Of a stretch of DNA of 52,797 bases, positions 18,080-26,954 are shown in pieces. The DNA is taken from the NCBI RefSeq assembly GCF_013344765.1, contig NZ_JABVBF010000005.1, positions 1-52,797 of the forward strand. The letters run 5' to 3'. Position 1 is the stretch's first letter. Every line of letters starts with the position of its first letter. The stretch comes from Acinetobacter lactucae (GTDB lineage Bacteria > Pseudomonadota > Gammaproteobacteria > Pseudomonadales > Moraxellaceae). The translations under genes and the position numbers were made by a program. Under the pieces are notes generated by a model. The model did not search any database and was not told the origin of the DNA. It worked only from the letters and a program-made list of their open reading frames with translations.

Positions 18080-18481
18080 GTGAAAACAATTACGGTCGCT
18101 GCCGCAGTGATCTTAAATGAGCAAAATCAGTTATTGCTAGTACGAAAGCGTAATACACAAGCTTTTATGCAAGTGGGTGGCAAGCTGGAACCTAATGAGG
18201 CGCCAGAGATCACCATGCAAAGAGAAATTTTAGAAGAAGTGGGTAGCTCTTGTGTGATTGAGCAATTCATTGGTCATTTTGAAACAGCAGCTGCCAATGA
18301 ACCAGATCATATTTTGGTGAGTCATTTATATCTAGTTCAGCTTGATCAGGCTCCTAAAATTGCGGCCGAAATTGCAGAAATGAAGTGGATAGATTTAAAT
18401 GATTCAGAAACTCAACTTGCCCCATTGACCCGAGAAATCGTCATTCCTTGGTGTGAAGAGTATTTATCTACAGTGCAATAG
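18080..18481 (+). CDS. Nudix hydrolase
   Basis: A 133-residue Nudix protein with an intact box running from about G34 to G55: KLEPNE, then REILEEVG, matching GX5EX7REUXEEXGU. It should hydrolyse a nucleoside diphosphate linked to another group; substrate unknown. The start is a GTG at 18080 with an AGG-containing site. It is probably cotranscribed with the LOG gene. Its stop lies one base from the stop of comF on the opposite strand. Confidence 0.88.
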   Translation: MKTITVAAAVILNEQNQLLLVRKRNTQAFMQVGGKLEPNEAPEITMQREILEEVGSSCVIEQFIGHFETAAANEPDHILVSHLYLVQLDQAPKIAAEIAEMKWIDLNDSETQLAPLTREIVIPWCEEYLSTVQ

Positions 18482-18482
18482 T

Positions 18483-19112
18483 TTAACTCTTCGGCGTTGC
18501 TGCTAGGCACGCCGTATGAATGGATGTACAGCCTAATTCTTTAAGGGCTTGACTGAGCGCATGAACAGAGCTTCCCGTAGTTATCACGTCATCAATAATG
18601 AGAACACGGCGATAACGTCGTTTCTCTTTATGATGAGGTACAAATTGTTGTTCTATATTTTCAAAACGTTCTAGTCGAGAAAGACCTTTTTGAGAATGTT
18701 CGTTTAAACGTTGAATTGGTTGCCAAACAGGTATTTTTAAGTGTTTGCTTAAAATATTAGCAAGTAATAATGACTGATTGAAACCACGTTCAATTAAACG
18801 TTGATTGGAAATAGGCATGGGTACAATAGCCTGTACTTTAGGAAATTTTAATTGTTTTAAAATTTCCCCTAATAAGATTTGATAATGTAATTTTTGTTCA
18901 TATTTAAACTGCTGAATAATCCGGTTAACTGGATAAGCATAGTCACAGGCCACAAGAACAGATTGATTATTACGTTGAATCGTTTGTTTAAGCCAAGGTA
19001 GCTGTTCCCAACAGTCTTTACAGAGCGAGTATTTTTCTCGCATGCCTAACTCGCACAATGAGCAAGGTGAAAATAACTGAATAAGATGTTGGAAGTTTAA
19101 AAAACTAAACAT
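18483..19112 (-). CDS. comF: ComF-family phosphoribosyltransferase-like protein
   Basis: A 209-residue protein with an N-terminal four-cysteine zinc site (C17, C20, C31, C34 in CSLC...CKDC). Near the C-terminus is a type I phosphoribosyltransferase loop, VLIIDDVITTGSSVH. ComF takes part in handling transforming single-stranded DNA, and Acinetobacter are naturally competent, so the role is plausible. Its ATG overlaps the recG stop by eight bases on the same strand, so the two are translationally coupled. Confidence 0.87.
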   Translation of the reverse strand: MFSFLNFQHLIQLFSPCSLCELGMREKYSLCKDCWEQLPWLKQTIQRNNQSVLVACDYAYPVNRIIQQFKYEQKLHYQILLGEILKQLKFPKVQAIVPMPISNQRLIERGFNQSLLLANILSKHLKIPVWQPIQRLNEHSQKGLSRLERFENIEQQFVPHHKEKRRYRRVLIIDDVITTGSSVHALSQALKELGCTSIHTACLAATPKS

Positions 19113-21150
19113 AGGCGTAGCGAGGTGCCTCAGGAAGCCAGCGCTTTAATAGAGCATCTGCCTGTTCTGGATAATCTTTTAATACTTGCTGGGCTACATA
19201 GTGAGCTTGACTCAGTAAATGATCATCTCGCTCTAACCGAGCAACTCTAAATCCCATATCCCCAGTTTGTTTAGTCCCTAGTAATTCACCCGGTCCGCGT
19301 AACTCAAGATCTTTTTCTGCAATCACAAAGCCATCATTACTTTCTCTTAAAATAGAAAGTCTCTCTTGCCCATTTTGTGAAAGAGGTGTTTTGTATAAAA
19401 GTACGCAAAAGCTGGCTTGAGCCCCTCGACCTACACGACCACGTAATTGGTGTAGCTGAGATAGGCCTAAGCGTTCAGCATTTTCAATCACCATAATGGA
19501 GGAGTTGGGAACATCGACTCCAACTTCAATCACTGTCGTTGCGATAAGAAGCTGTAATTCATTATTTTTAAATGCTTGCATGACGGCTTGCTTTTCGTCA
19601 GCTTTCATTTTGCCATGCACCAAGCCAATATTGAGCTCAGGGAAGCGTTCTTTCATTTCCTGATAGGTGGCTTCTGCTGCTTGAGCATCTAAAGTCTCAG
19701 ACTGCTCAACTAATGTACATACCCAATACGCCTGTTTCCCATCTCTGCAATTTGAAGCAATACGTTGGAGTACTTCCTCTCTACGATCAAGCGGTATTGT
19801 AACCGTTTGAATGGGAGTGCGGCCCGGAGGTAACTCATCAATTATTGATGTGTCCAAATCGCCATATGCACTCATGGCTAGAGTTCTTGGAATAGGTGTG
19901 GCTGTCATCACGAGTTGATGTGGGGTGAACTGCTCAGCACCCTTATTGCGTAAAGCTAAACGTTGATCTACACCAAAGCGATGTTGTTCATCAATAATCA
20001 CGAGTCCTAATTTAGCGAAACCAACATTGTCTTGAAATAAGGCATGAGTCCCCACAATAAGTTCTGCATGACCTTCTTTAATTTGTTGTTCTGCTTGGGC
20101 GCGAGCTTTCCCTTTTTGTTTTCCAGATAACCATGCTACGGTAATGCCTAAAGGTTCAAACCAACGTTTGAAATTTAAATAGTGTTGTTCTGCAAGAATC
20201 TCAGTCGGGGCCATTAATGCAACTTGCCAATCTGCTTCTAAAGCATGGCAAGCGGCCACAGCAGCAACTAAAGTTTTTCCAGCACCAACGTCACCTTGTA
20301 CTAGGCGTAGCATAGGTTGGTGTTGTTTTAAGTCATTTAAAATTTCTTTAGATACACGTTTTTGTGCATTGGTCATTTGAAAAGGTAAAGCTTCCAATAA
20401 CTTTTTAGCTAATACTTTACTGCTTGAAAATGCAGGTGATGCAATTTGGCGAATATAAGCACGGCGATTAAGTAAACTAATTTGATGTGCAACCAGTTCT
20501 TCAAAAATAAGCCGTTGCTGTGCAGGGTGCGAACCTTGAGCCAATTGGAGCATATTGGCATCCACAGGAGGTTCATGAATGTAATACAAAGCCTCTTTAA
20601 GCGCGTAGCCATTGGTATATTGCTTTGGGAGCAGCTCTGGTAAAGCATCACTATGATGCTTTAAAGCTTGTTTAACGTATTCGCGCAGTTTAGGTTGAGT
20701 GAGCCCATCCGTACTTGGATAAATTGCTGTAAGCTGAGTTTTTGGTAGAGGTGTATGTTCATGAATGAGCTGAATTTCAGGATGATACATCTCAAGGCCG
20801 CGAGCACCTACACGAACTTCACCAAAAATGCGTAAGCGATGACCGGGTTTTATTTTATCAGTCAGGTTTTTATAAATATGATAAAAGCGTAAGGTGACTT
20901 TACCGAATTCATCTTGAACCAAGGCTGCCATAGATTTTCTTTTTCCCGGAGGGAAATCAATCGATTTGACCTCACCTTCGAGTAAGTAGCTCCGCCCAAC
21001 CACAAGTTGATTCATTGGAATAATCGTACTTCGGTCTTCATAATCACGTGGCAGATGAAACAGTAAATCATCTGTGGTAAAAATATTTAGTTTTTCGAGC
21101 AGGGCTGCTGAAGCCGATCCAACGCCTTGTAACTGATGGACTGAAGTCAT
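19105..21150 (-). CDS. recG: ATP-dependent DNA helicase RecG
   Basis: Branch-migrating helicase that remodels stalled forks and Holliday junctions. The 681-residue protein has an N-terminal wedge/OB domain, Walker A GDVGAGKT (286-293), DEQH (387-390), TATPIPRT, and the C-terminal helicase domain with GRVGRG and the TRG-type tail. The start ATG at 21150 has GAGGGG right upstream. It is the first gene of recG-comF and lies divergent from the SDR gene, with only 20 bases between start codons. Confidence 0.95.
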   Translation of the reverse strand: MTSVHQLQGVGSASAALLEKLNIFTTDDLLFHLPRDYEDRSTIIPMNQLVVGRSYLLEGEVKSIDFPPGKRKSMAALVQDEFGKVTLRFYHIYKNLTDKIKPGHRLRIFGEVRVGARGLEMYHPEIQLIHEHTPLPKTQLTAIYPSTDGLTQPKLREYVKQALKHHSDALPELLPKQYTNGYALKEALYYIHEPPVDANMLQLAQGSHPAQQRLIFEELVAHQISLLNRRAYIRQIASPAFSSSKVLAKKLLEALPFQMTNAQKRVSKEILNDLKQHQPMLRLVQGDVGAGKTLVAAVAACHALEADWQVALMAPTEILAEQHYLNFKRWFEPLGITVAWLSGKQKGKARAQAEQQIKEGHAELIVGTHALFQDNVGFAKLGLVIIDEQHRFGVDQRLALRNKGAEQFTPHQLVMTATPIPRTLAMSAYGDLDTSIIDELPPGRTPIQTVTIPLDRREEVLQRIASNCRDGKQAYWVCTLVEQSETLDAQAAEATYQEMKERFPELNIGLVHGKMKADEKQAVMQAFKNNELQLLIATTVIEVGVDVPNSSIMVIENAERLGLSQLHQLRGRVGRGAQASFCVLLYKTPLSQNGQERLSILRESNDGFVIAEKDLELRGPGELLGTKQTGDMGFRVARLERDDHLLSQAHYVAQQVLKDYPEQADALLKRWLPEAPRYAYV

Positions 21151-21170
21151 GTCCCCTCAACGAGTTTTCT

Positions 21171-21986
21171 ATGCATATATTATTTATCGGTTATGGTAAA
21201 ACATCTCAGCGTGTTGCTAAACAACTATTTGAGAAAGAACATCAAATTACCACAATCAGCCGTAGTGTAAAAACGGATAGTTACGCAACACATCTTGTTC
21301 AAGATATTTTTTCGCTCGATTTAAGTAATATTGAACCTGTAGATGTTGTATATATTCTACTTTCTCCAAACGAAAGTACGGTTGAGGGCTACCAACATAC
21401 TTATGTTGATAGTATTGAACCGATTCGAGAAGCATTAAAAATACATCCAATGAAAAAAATAATTATTGTCTCGTCTACGCGAGTATATGGTGAAAATGCA
21501 GGGGAGATCATTGATGATTTTAGTGAAATTCATCCAAGTGATGAACAAGGCCATATCTTGCGTAATATGGAGCTACTCTGGCAAAAACATTATCCAACTC
21601 AGTCTGTAATTGTGCGCCCAACTGGGATTTATGGAACTTCCATTGCCCGTTTAAAGAAAATGGCTGAAAATAATCGAAGCTATCCAAATATACATTATAG
21701 CAATCGAATACATATTGATGATTTAGCAAGATTTTTGGCTTTTATCGCTGACTATGAAAATCATCAAGCGAGCTATATTGTGACTAATAATCGACCATTA
21801 CCTTTACATGAAGTTATAGTGTGGTTTCAAAAACAATTGGGATTACCAGAGTTAACGTTAGAATCAAACCAAATTTCAGGTAAAAGAATTTATGCGAAAC
21901 ATCTGTCTGAAATGGATTTTCAATTAGAGCACCCAATTTGCTTTAATGACTATTTATTATGTTTAAATGTTCATAGCACTAAATAA
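21171..21986 (+). CDS. atypical SDR / NAD-dependent epimerase-like protein
   Basis: A 271-residue single-domain Rossmann protein. The nucleotide loop is IGYGKTSQRVAKQL near residues 6-19, and SSTRVYGENAG near 100-110 resembles the active-site Ser/Tyr region of extended SDRs, but no YxxxK is present. It therefore looks like an atypical, perhaps non-catalytic or altered, member. RPTGIYG and HIDDLARF are further family blocks. Function unknown. Divergent from recG. Confidence 0.7.
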   Translation: MHILFIGYGKTSQRVAKQLFEKEHQITTISRSVKTDSYATHLVQDIFSLDLSNIEPVDVVYILLSPNESTVEGYQHTYVDSIEPIREALKIHPMKKIIIVSSTRVYGENAGEIIDDFSEIHPSDEQGHILRNMELLWQKHYPTQSVIVRPTGIYGTSIARLKKMAENNRSYPNIHYSNRIHIDDLARFLAFIADYENHQASYIVTNNRPLPLHEVIVWFQKQLGLPELTLESNQISGKRIYAKHLSEMDFQLEHPICFNDYLLCLNVHSTK

Positions 21987-22065
21987 AATTTTGATTAAAC
22001 TTTAAATAAGAATAGAAATACCTGATGAGGCAGTCAAATTGCCGATAAAGATAAAAAGGTTGAAA

Positions 22066-23049
22066 GTGAAAAAAATTTGTTTAGCTCTTATTTTGAGCGT
22101 AACAGCTGTTGCGAGTTGGGCCGAGGATCAGGTGTGGTGTGCCTATGATCCTATTGGGTCCCAAGGGGATATTACTCGTCGTTTAAATGACATTCGGCTA
22201 TATGCCCAGCAATATCAAGTCAAATTTAAAGTAGTTACCTACCAAAAAGAACAACAGGCCATACAAGCTTTTGATGATGGTAAATGTTCAGGTCTAGCTG
22301 CATCCAATTTTAACACTTATCGTTATAACCAGTTTATGGGAAGTACAGCGGGTATAGGGCTTATTCCTAATAATCGTACGGCCAAGAGCTTCTTGCAGCT
22401 TTTAAATCATCCCACAATTGAAAAAAGGTTAGTTTCTAAGAATTATGAAGCTGTAGGGATGATTCCCATTGGAACGGCTTACATGGTTCTAAAAGACAAG
22501 AAAATATCTAGAGTTGCTCAACTAAGAAATCAACGTATTGGGGTGCTACCTAACAATCCACCACAACAAGCGTTGGTACGAAGTGTGGGCGCTCAGCCAG
22601 TTTATGTGGATTTATCTAACGCGATTGTGCAATTTAAGCAAAATAAAATCGATATTATTCCTGTACCAGTGTATGGATTGTTGCCATATAACCTACAAAA
22701 AGAATTTGGACCAGATACTCAAGTCATCAATTTTCCTTTGGCATATTTCGGGGTCAATTTAATTATTAAACCACAAGCTTATCCTGCTAATTTTGGCCGA
22801 AAAATTCGAGGATGGTTTGTTCAAAATAGCCAATTGCTGGCTAACCGTGCGACACAATGGGAAAATCATTTACCTGCTTATTATTGGGTGGATGTCTCTT
22901 TTTATGAGAAGCAAAGTTATGACGTAATGGTTGCTAAAATTCGTAATCAGTATGTTCTTTCAGGCTATTATGATGCTTATTTTGTTCAGCTTATGAAGCG
23001 TCTGCGGTGTATGGATGATCCACGTTATTTTGAATGCCCAATTCGCTAA
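22066..23049 (+). CDS. secreted solute-binding-like protein of unknown function
   Basis: Exported protein of 327 residues. A Sec signal (KKICLALILSVTAVASWA) is followed by a mature part that resembles periplasmic solute-binding proteins. WCAYDPIG opens it, and later QLRNQRIGVLPNNPPQQALVRS and an INFPLAYFGVNLII strand look like the two lobes. Four cysteines (CAYD, KCSG, RCMDD, ECPIR) could form disulfides. No transporter subunits are adjacent, so it is an orphan. The longer frame starts at a TTG; I prefer the GTG at 22066, which has AAAAAGG six bases before it and puts the signal peptide first. Confidence 0.7.
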   Translation: MKKICLALILSVTAVASWAEDQVWCAYDPIGSQGDITRRLNDIRLYAQQYQVKFKVVTYQKEQQAIQAFDDGKCSGLAASNFNTYRYNQFMGSTAGIGLIPNNRTAKSFLQLLNHPTIEKRLVSKNYEAVGMIPIGTAYMVLKDKKISRVAQLRNQRIGVLPNNPPQQALVRSVGAQPVYVDLSNAIVQFKQNKIDIIPVPVYGLLPYNLQKEFGPDTQVINFPLAYFGVNLIIKPQAYPANFGRKIRGWFVQNSQLLANRATQWENHLPAYYWVDVSFYEKQSYDVMVAKIRNQYVLSGYYDAYFVQLMKRLRCMDDPRYFECPIR

Positions 23050-23050
23050 T

Positions 23051-23084
23051 AAAATAAAAGGCAACCGAAGTTGCCTTTTATTTT
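23051..23084. terminator. bidirectional terminator, solute-binding gene / plsB
   Basis: Perfect 15-base stem AAAATAAAAGGCAAC with its complement, CGAA tetraloop, between converging genes. Confidence 0.93.
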
Positions 23085-23095
23085 GACTGAAGAGT

Positions 23096-25669
23096 TTAAG
23101 CTTTTTTACGTTTTAAACGGCGTTTAGCTTGTTGAGATGCCATTGCTTCAAGAGCATCTTTTAATTCTTCGTCGGTAAAGGTTGTGATGTGCTGCAACAT
23201 TTGTAAGGTTACTTCATCCAGTACCAACTGTGCGCCAGCAGCCATTTGACGGAAATTATCATCAAACTCAATTTGGCCTTGATCGTTAGTACGAATGTAA
23301 TTTTGCTGTGTAAGTACTTTTAAGAAGCTTTGGAATAAAGCTTTGTCGAAGAACTCTGGTGAATTAAATTCATAGAGAACTGACAAACGTTGTCCTAATA
23401 AATGACTTAATTCTTCAACTTGTTTAGCAGAAATATTACCCGAACCACGTTGAGTGATGAGCGCAAGTGTCATGTAGTAACGCTCAAGACTCTGCTTAAC
23501 TGGCGTAGCTAAAACAACAAGCTGATTATGCTCCTCAGTATTTGGTGCTGAGCTAATCAAATTACCTTCATCATCTTGTTGAATAAGGTTTGATTGAACA
23601 AGTGCATTTGCATATTGTTCAACTTGTGCTTTAAGTTCGCTACTCTTCCATTTTAGGAATAACTCAGCTTTCAAGAATGGGTAGAGTGTATAGATGACAT
23701 TAGCTAAATCTGAACGACTGATTTTACCATTATGTTCAACAAGTGATGCCACTAGTGAAGGTAAAACAAAGGCGTGCAAGATGTTATTACGGAAGTAAGT
23801 CAGAAGAACAGCTTGATTATCTTCAATCGCAATAATATCGCCCAGTGCATGCTGAACGCGTTTAATGAGTTTAAGTTTTAAACCATACGCAATAATTTCT
23901 TTACCAGAAAGAGGCGTTACTTCCATACGTTGATCATATGGGAAGTTTGATGCCAAGTTGCGGTAAGCTTCAAGCTGCTTAATACAAATTTCTTCATCAA
24001 GCGTATGCTTTGGTGTTGCAAGCAAAATAATAGAAAGTAAAGAGACAGGGTTAATCACCACAGCTCGGTTAATATTTTCTAAAATTGCATGTGCAGAGCT
24101 ATTTACTGCATCTGAAACAGCTTGAGGAATTGGATCGTCATTTTTCTCGATATAGACATTTTCTGCATTATGTTGCTTAAGCAGATCATCAAGGAAAACG
24201 GGTTCACCAAAGTTTACGTGGACTTTACCAAAAATGCGTTCAATTTTCCGTAAGGTTTTCACAATACCAAAAATAGATTCGGCCTCTTTTGGCTTACCTT
24301 GCATTTCGCCTACGTAAGTTGAGCCTTCCATGAGTCGTTCATAACCAATATAAGTTGGTAAGAAAACGATCGGTTTAGCACGGCCACGTAAATGGCTGTG
24401 AACCGTCATGGCAAGCATACCGGTTTTAGGCGGTAATAGACGTCCTGTACGTGAGCGTCCACCTTCAATAAAGTATTCAAGTGGTGTGTTACGTGACAAG
24501 ATGCTATATAAGTATTCTTTAAATACAGTGGTATATAGACCATTTCCACGGAAAGAGCGGCGAATAAAGAATGCACCGCCTCCACGTAAAAGCTGCCCAA
24601 CAAATGGTAAGTTTAAGTTGTCACCCGCAGCAATATACGGAACCATCAAGCCACGCTTATAGATGACATAAGACAATAATAAATAGTCAATGTGACTGCG
24701 ATGGCACGGTGTATAGACAACTTCATAATCTTTCGCTAGTTCACGAACGGTACTAAAGTTATGTACTTCTACGCCGTCATAAAGCTGGGTCCATAAGCGT
24801 GTTAAGGCAAGGTCGGCAAAGCGTACTGCTGAGTGTGAATAATCCGATACGATTTCATTCACATAACCAATCGCACGGCGTTCAGCTTCAAGCATGCTCA
24901 CTTTTCCGCGAATACTTTCACGGCGGATTGCTTCTTGTACATCACGAGATTTTACGACTGACTGCATGACATTACGGCGATCCGACAAATCGGGGCCTAA
25001 CACCACTTCACGCTGACGGTCTAAATAATCATTTAACGTACTTACAATATAGGTTGCTGGTGAAAGGTTCGGATAATGCTGCTGTGCATATTCAACCAAT
25101 TCACGAAGCGATTGCGGCTCATGAAATTCTAAATAAGACTGACGGCCATGCAAACCAATATTAACCAGTTGTTTTACTGTGCTAGGTGTTGCCCACGTGT
25201 CTGAAAATAATAACTTAAACCAAGAATCTTCTTTATCTGGCGAACGGCCCCATAAAACGGTAACCGGAACAAGCTCTATATCAAGTTCAGGATTTTCTTG
25301 TAAAACTTCAATAAGTTTTAATAAACGTGGTGGAAAAGCATGAGGAGGGGGATTCAGTAAATTATTTTCATCATTGTGCTGTAAAAATAAAACTGATGCT
25401 TTTTCCTGATGAGTGCCAACAACTAATGGGTCTAACGCAGGTTTTAAATTTAAACGGCGCGTTTCTCCATCAACCACTAAAGCATTGCTTCGAGAATGGT
25501 TTTGTAAGACATAGCACACCACTTTTTGGCGATCAGTCTTTGCTTCTGTTTCTGTTGTTTCTGATACTGGTTCAGTAGGAACTTCCCCAAGAACATGTGG
25601 TGTTACCACGAGGTCAAGTAGTTTACTCGAAAGCCGACGATACATTTGACCAAACCCACTCTTGGACAT
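23096..25669 (-). CDS. plsB: glycerol-3-phosphate 1-O-acyltransferase
   Basis: Inner-membrane enzyme that puts the first acyl chain on glycerol 3-phosphate. It has 857 residues, the length of PlsB rather than the short PlsY. All four acyltransferase blocks are visible: HRSHID with H323 and D328 (HX4D), GAFFIRRSF, FIEGGRSRTGR and VFLPTYIGYERL. The C-terminus ends in a Lys/Arg cluster. The start ATG has GGAG seven bases upstream. It is a single gene, with a 276-base gap to tesB on the other side. Confidence 0.95.
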   Translation of the reverse strand: MSKSGFGQMYRRLSSKLLDLVVTPHVLGEVPTEPVSETTETEAKTDRQKVVCYVLQNHSRSNALVVDGETRRLNLKPALDPLVVGTHQEKASVLFLQHNDENNLLNPPPHAFPPRLLKLIEVLQENPELDIELVPVTVLWGRSPDKEDSWFKLLFSDTWATPSTVKQLVNIGLHGRQSYLEFHEPQSLRELVEYAQQHYPNLSPATYIVSTLNDYLDRQREVVLGPDLSDRRNVMQSVVKSRDVQEAIRRESIRGKVSMLEAERRAIGYVNEIVSDYSHSAVRFADLALTRLWTQLYDGVEVHNFSTVRELAKDYEVVYTPCHRSHIDYLLLSYVIYKRGLMVPYIAAGDNLNLPFVGQLLRGGGAFFIRRSFRGNGLYTTVFKEYLYSILSRNTPLEYFIEGGRSRTGRLLPPKTGMLAMTVHSHLRGRAKPIVFLPTYIGYERLMEGSTYVGEMQGKPKEAESIFGIVKTLRKIERIFGKVHVNFGEPVFLDDLLKQHNAENVYIEKNDDPIPQAVSDAVNSSAHAILENINRAVVINPVSLLSIILLATPKHTLDEEICIKQLEAYRNLASNFPYDQRMEVTPLSGKEIIAYGLKLKLIKRVQHALGDIIAIEDNQAVLLTYFRNNILHAFVLPSLVASLVEHNGKISRSDLANVIYTLYPFLKAELFLKWKSSELKAQVEQYANALVQSNLIQQDDEGNLISSAPNTEEHNQLVVLATPVKQSLERYYMTLALITQRGSGNISAKQVEELSHLLGQRLSVLYEFNSPEFFDKALFQSFLKVLTQQNYIRTNDQGQIEFDDNFRQMAAGAQLVLDEVTLQMLQHITTFTDEELKDALEAMASQQAKRRLKRKKA

Positions 25670-25945
25670 AAGAACTCCTACTTCTTAAAGACAAATCCCA
25701 GCACCAAATGCGGAGGGTAATTATTTTGAGGCATTTATTGAAAAAAACAATATGCTAATAGCTTATAAATTATAATGCTTTTGGCATATTTTATCGTTAA
25801 AAATCGTATTTTTAGCTGTTATATCAGCAATGTTCGCTATAAGTTGACTGATTGTTCCATGTTCAAATAGTTTTTTATGGCACAATAGATTCTACACATC
25901 TGTACTTTAATACGATTTTTTACCTGAAATATGAAGGTATCTCTC
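25670..25945. promoter_or_regulatory. divergent plsB / tesB intergenic region
   Basis: Very AT-rich gap of 276 bases with TATAAT at 25771-25776 and TTGACT at 25843-25848, neither with a well-spaced partner. Both promoters must be here. No palindrome stood out. Confidence 0.35.
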
Positions 25946-26818
25946 ATGAATGCGTTAACCCAAGAACTTGTCGATCTTCTCACTTTAGAAAAGCTAGAAG
26001 AAAATATTTACCGTGGCATAAGCCGTAATCTTGTCGGTAAACGTGTCTTTGGTGGACAGGTTTTGGGTCAGGCTTTACGTGCGGCATCTTATACAACCGA
26101 TCGTCCAGCGCATTCTTTACATGCATATTTTTTATATGGTGGTGATATTAATGCCCCAATTATCTATGAAGTCGACCGTTTAAGGGATGGGAAGAGTTTC
26201 GTAAGCCGTCAGGTTCGTGCCATTCAACACGGACGAGTTATATTTTCGGCGATGGTTTCTTTTGCTAACCCCGAAGAAGGCTTGAATTATCAACATCAAG
26301 AACCAGAATACCCTGCACCAGAAGCCCTTAAATCTGAAAGTGAACTCAAAGAAGGTATTCTAAACTTCGTACCTGAAAATGTTCGTGCTAGCTTTATGCG
26401 TGAGCGTCATGTGGAAATCCGCCCAATTGATCCGGTAAACCCGTTTCAGCCGCAACCTGAAGCTCCTTATAATGCTCACTATATTCGGACCCATGACCGT
26501 ATTCCAAAACAATTAGATGATATTGCCTTGCATCAAGCGATTGTTGCGTTTTATTCAGACTTTACCTTAATGACAACAGCGTTAAGACCACATGGGCTCA
26601 GCTATATTTCTCCAAGTTTACAGTGTGCAAGTATTGATCATGCCATCTATTTTCACCGCCCGCTGCGTGCTGATGAATGGATGCTTTATGATATGGAAGC
26701 AACAGTCAGCGCAGCTTCTCGTGGCTTAAACTTTGGCCGTATGTGGCAAAATGGTCAGCTGGTATGTAGTACCGTACAAGAGGGTTTAATTCGTTTGCGG
26801 GAAATTGAAACACAATAA
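25946..26818 (+). CDS. tesB: acyl-CoA thioesterase II
   Basis: Double hot-dog enzyme of 290 residues that hydrolyses medium- and long-chain acyl-CoA. Seen: GKRVFGGQVLGQALRAA at the N-terminal hot-dog, LHAYFLYGGD, and the second hot-dog with SIDHAIYFHRPLRADEWMLYDM, followed by LICLREI-like end (VQEGLIRLRE). The catalytic Asp/Thr/Gln set of the family fits D in the first of these and Q in VQEGLI. The ATG at 25946, not the one at 25931, has GAAGG eight bases before it. Confidence 0.93.
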   Translation: MNALTQELVDLLTLEKLEENIYRGISRNLVGKRVFGGQVLGQALRAASYTTDRPAHSLHAYFLYGGDINAPIIYEVDRLRDGKSFVSRQVRAIQHGRVIFSAMVSFANPEEGLNYQHQEPEYPAPEALKSESELKEGILNFVPENVRASFMRERHVEIRPIDPVNPFQPQPEAPYNAHYIRTHDRIPKQLDDIALHQAIVAFYSDFTLMTTALRPHGLSYISPSLQCASIDHAIYFHRPLRADEWMLYDMEATVSAASRGLNFGRMWQNGQLVCSTVQEGLIRLREIETQ

Positions 26819-26828
26819 ATTTATTTAT

Positions 26829-26856
26829 AAAGCCATCTCATCAGATGGCTTTTTTA
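26829..26856 (+). terminator. tesB terminator
   Basis: Ten-base stem AAAGCCATCT / AGATGGCTTT with CATC loop and T run. Confidence 0.92.
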
Positions 26857-26954
26857 TTTTTAATTGAAGCGATGTGACAAAAAATTGCTCGTATGAAAAG
26901 CGAGCTCATGTCATATTTGCAAAAGGACTGCTAACTGAAAAAAATAATGCTGAT

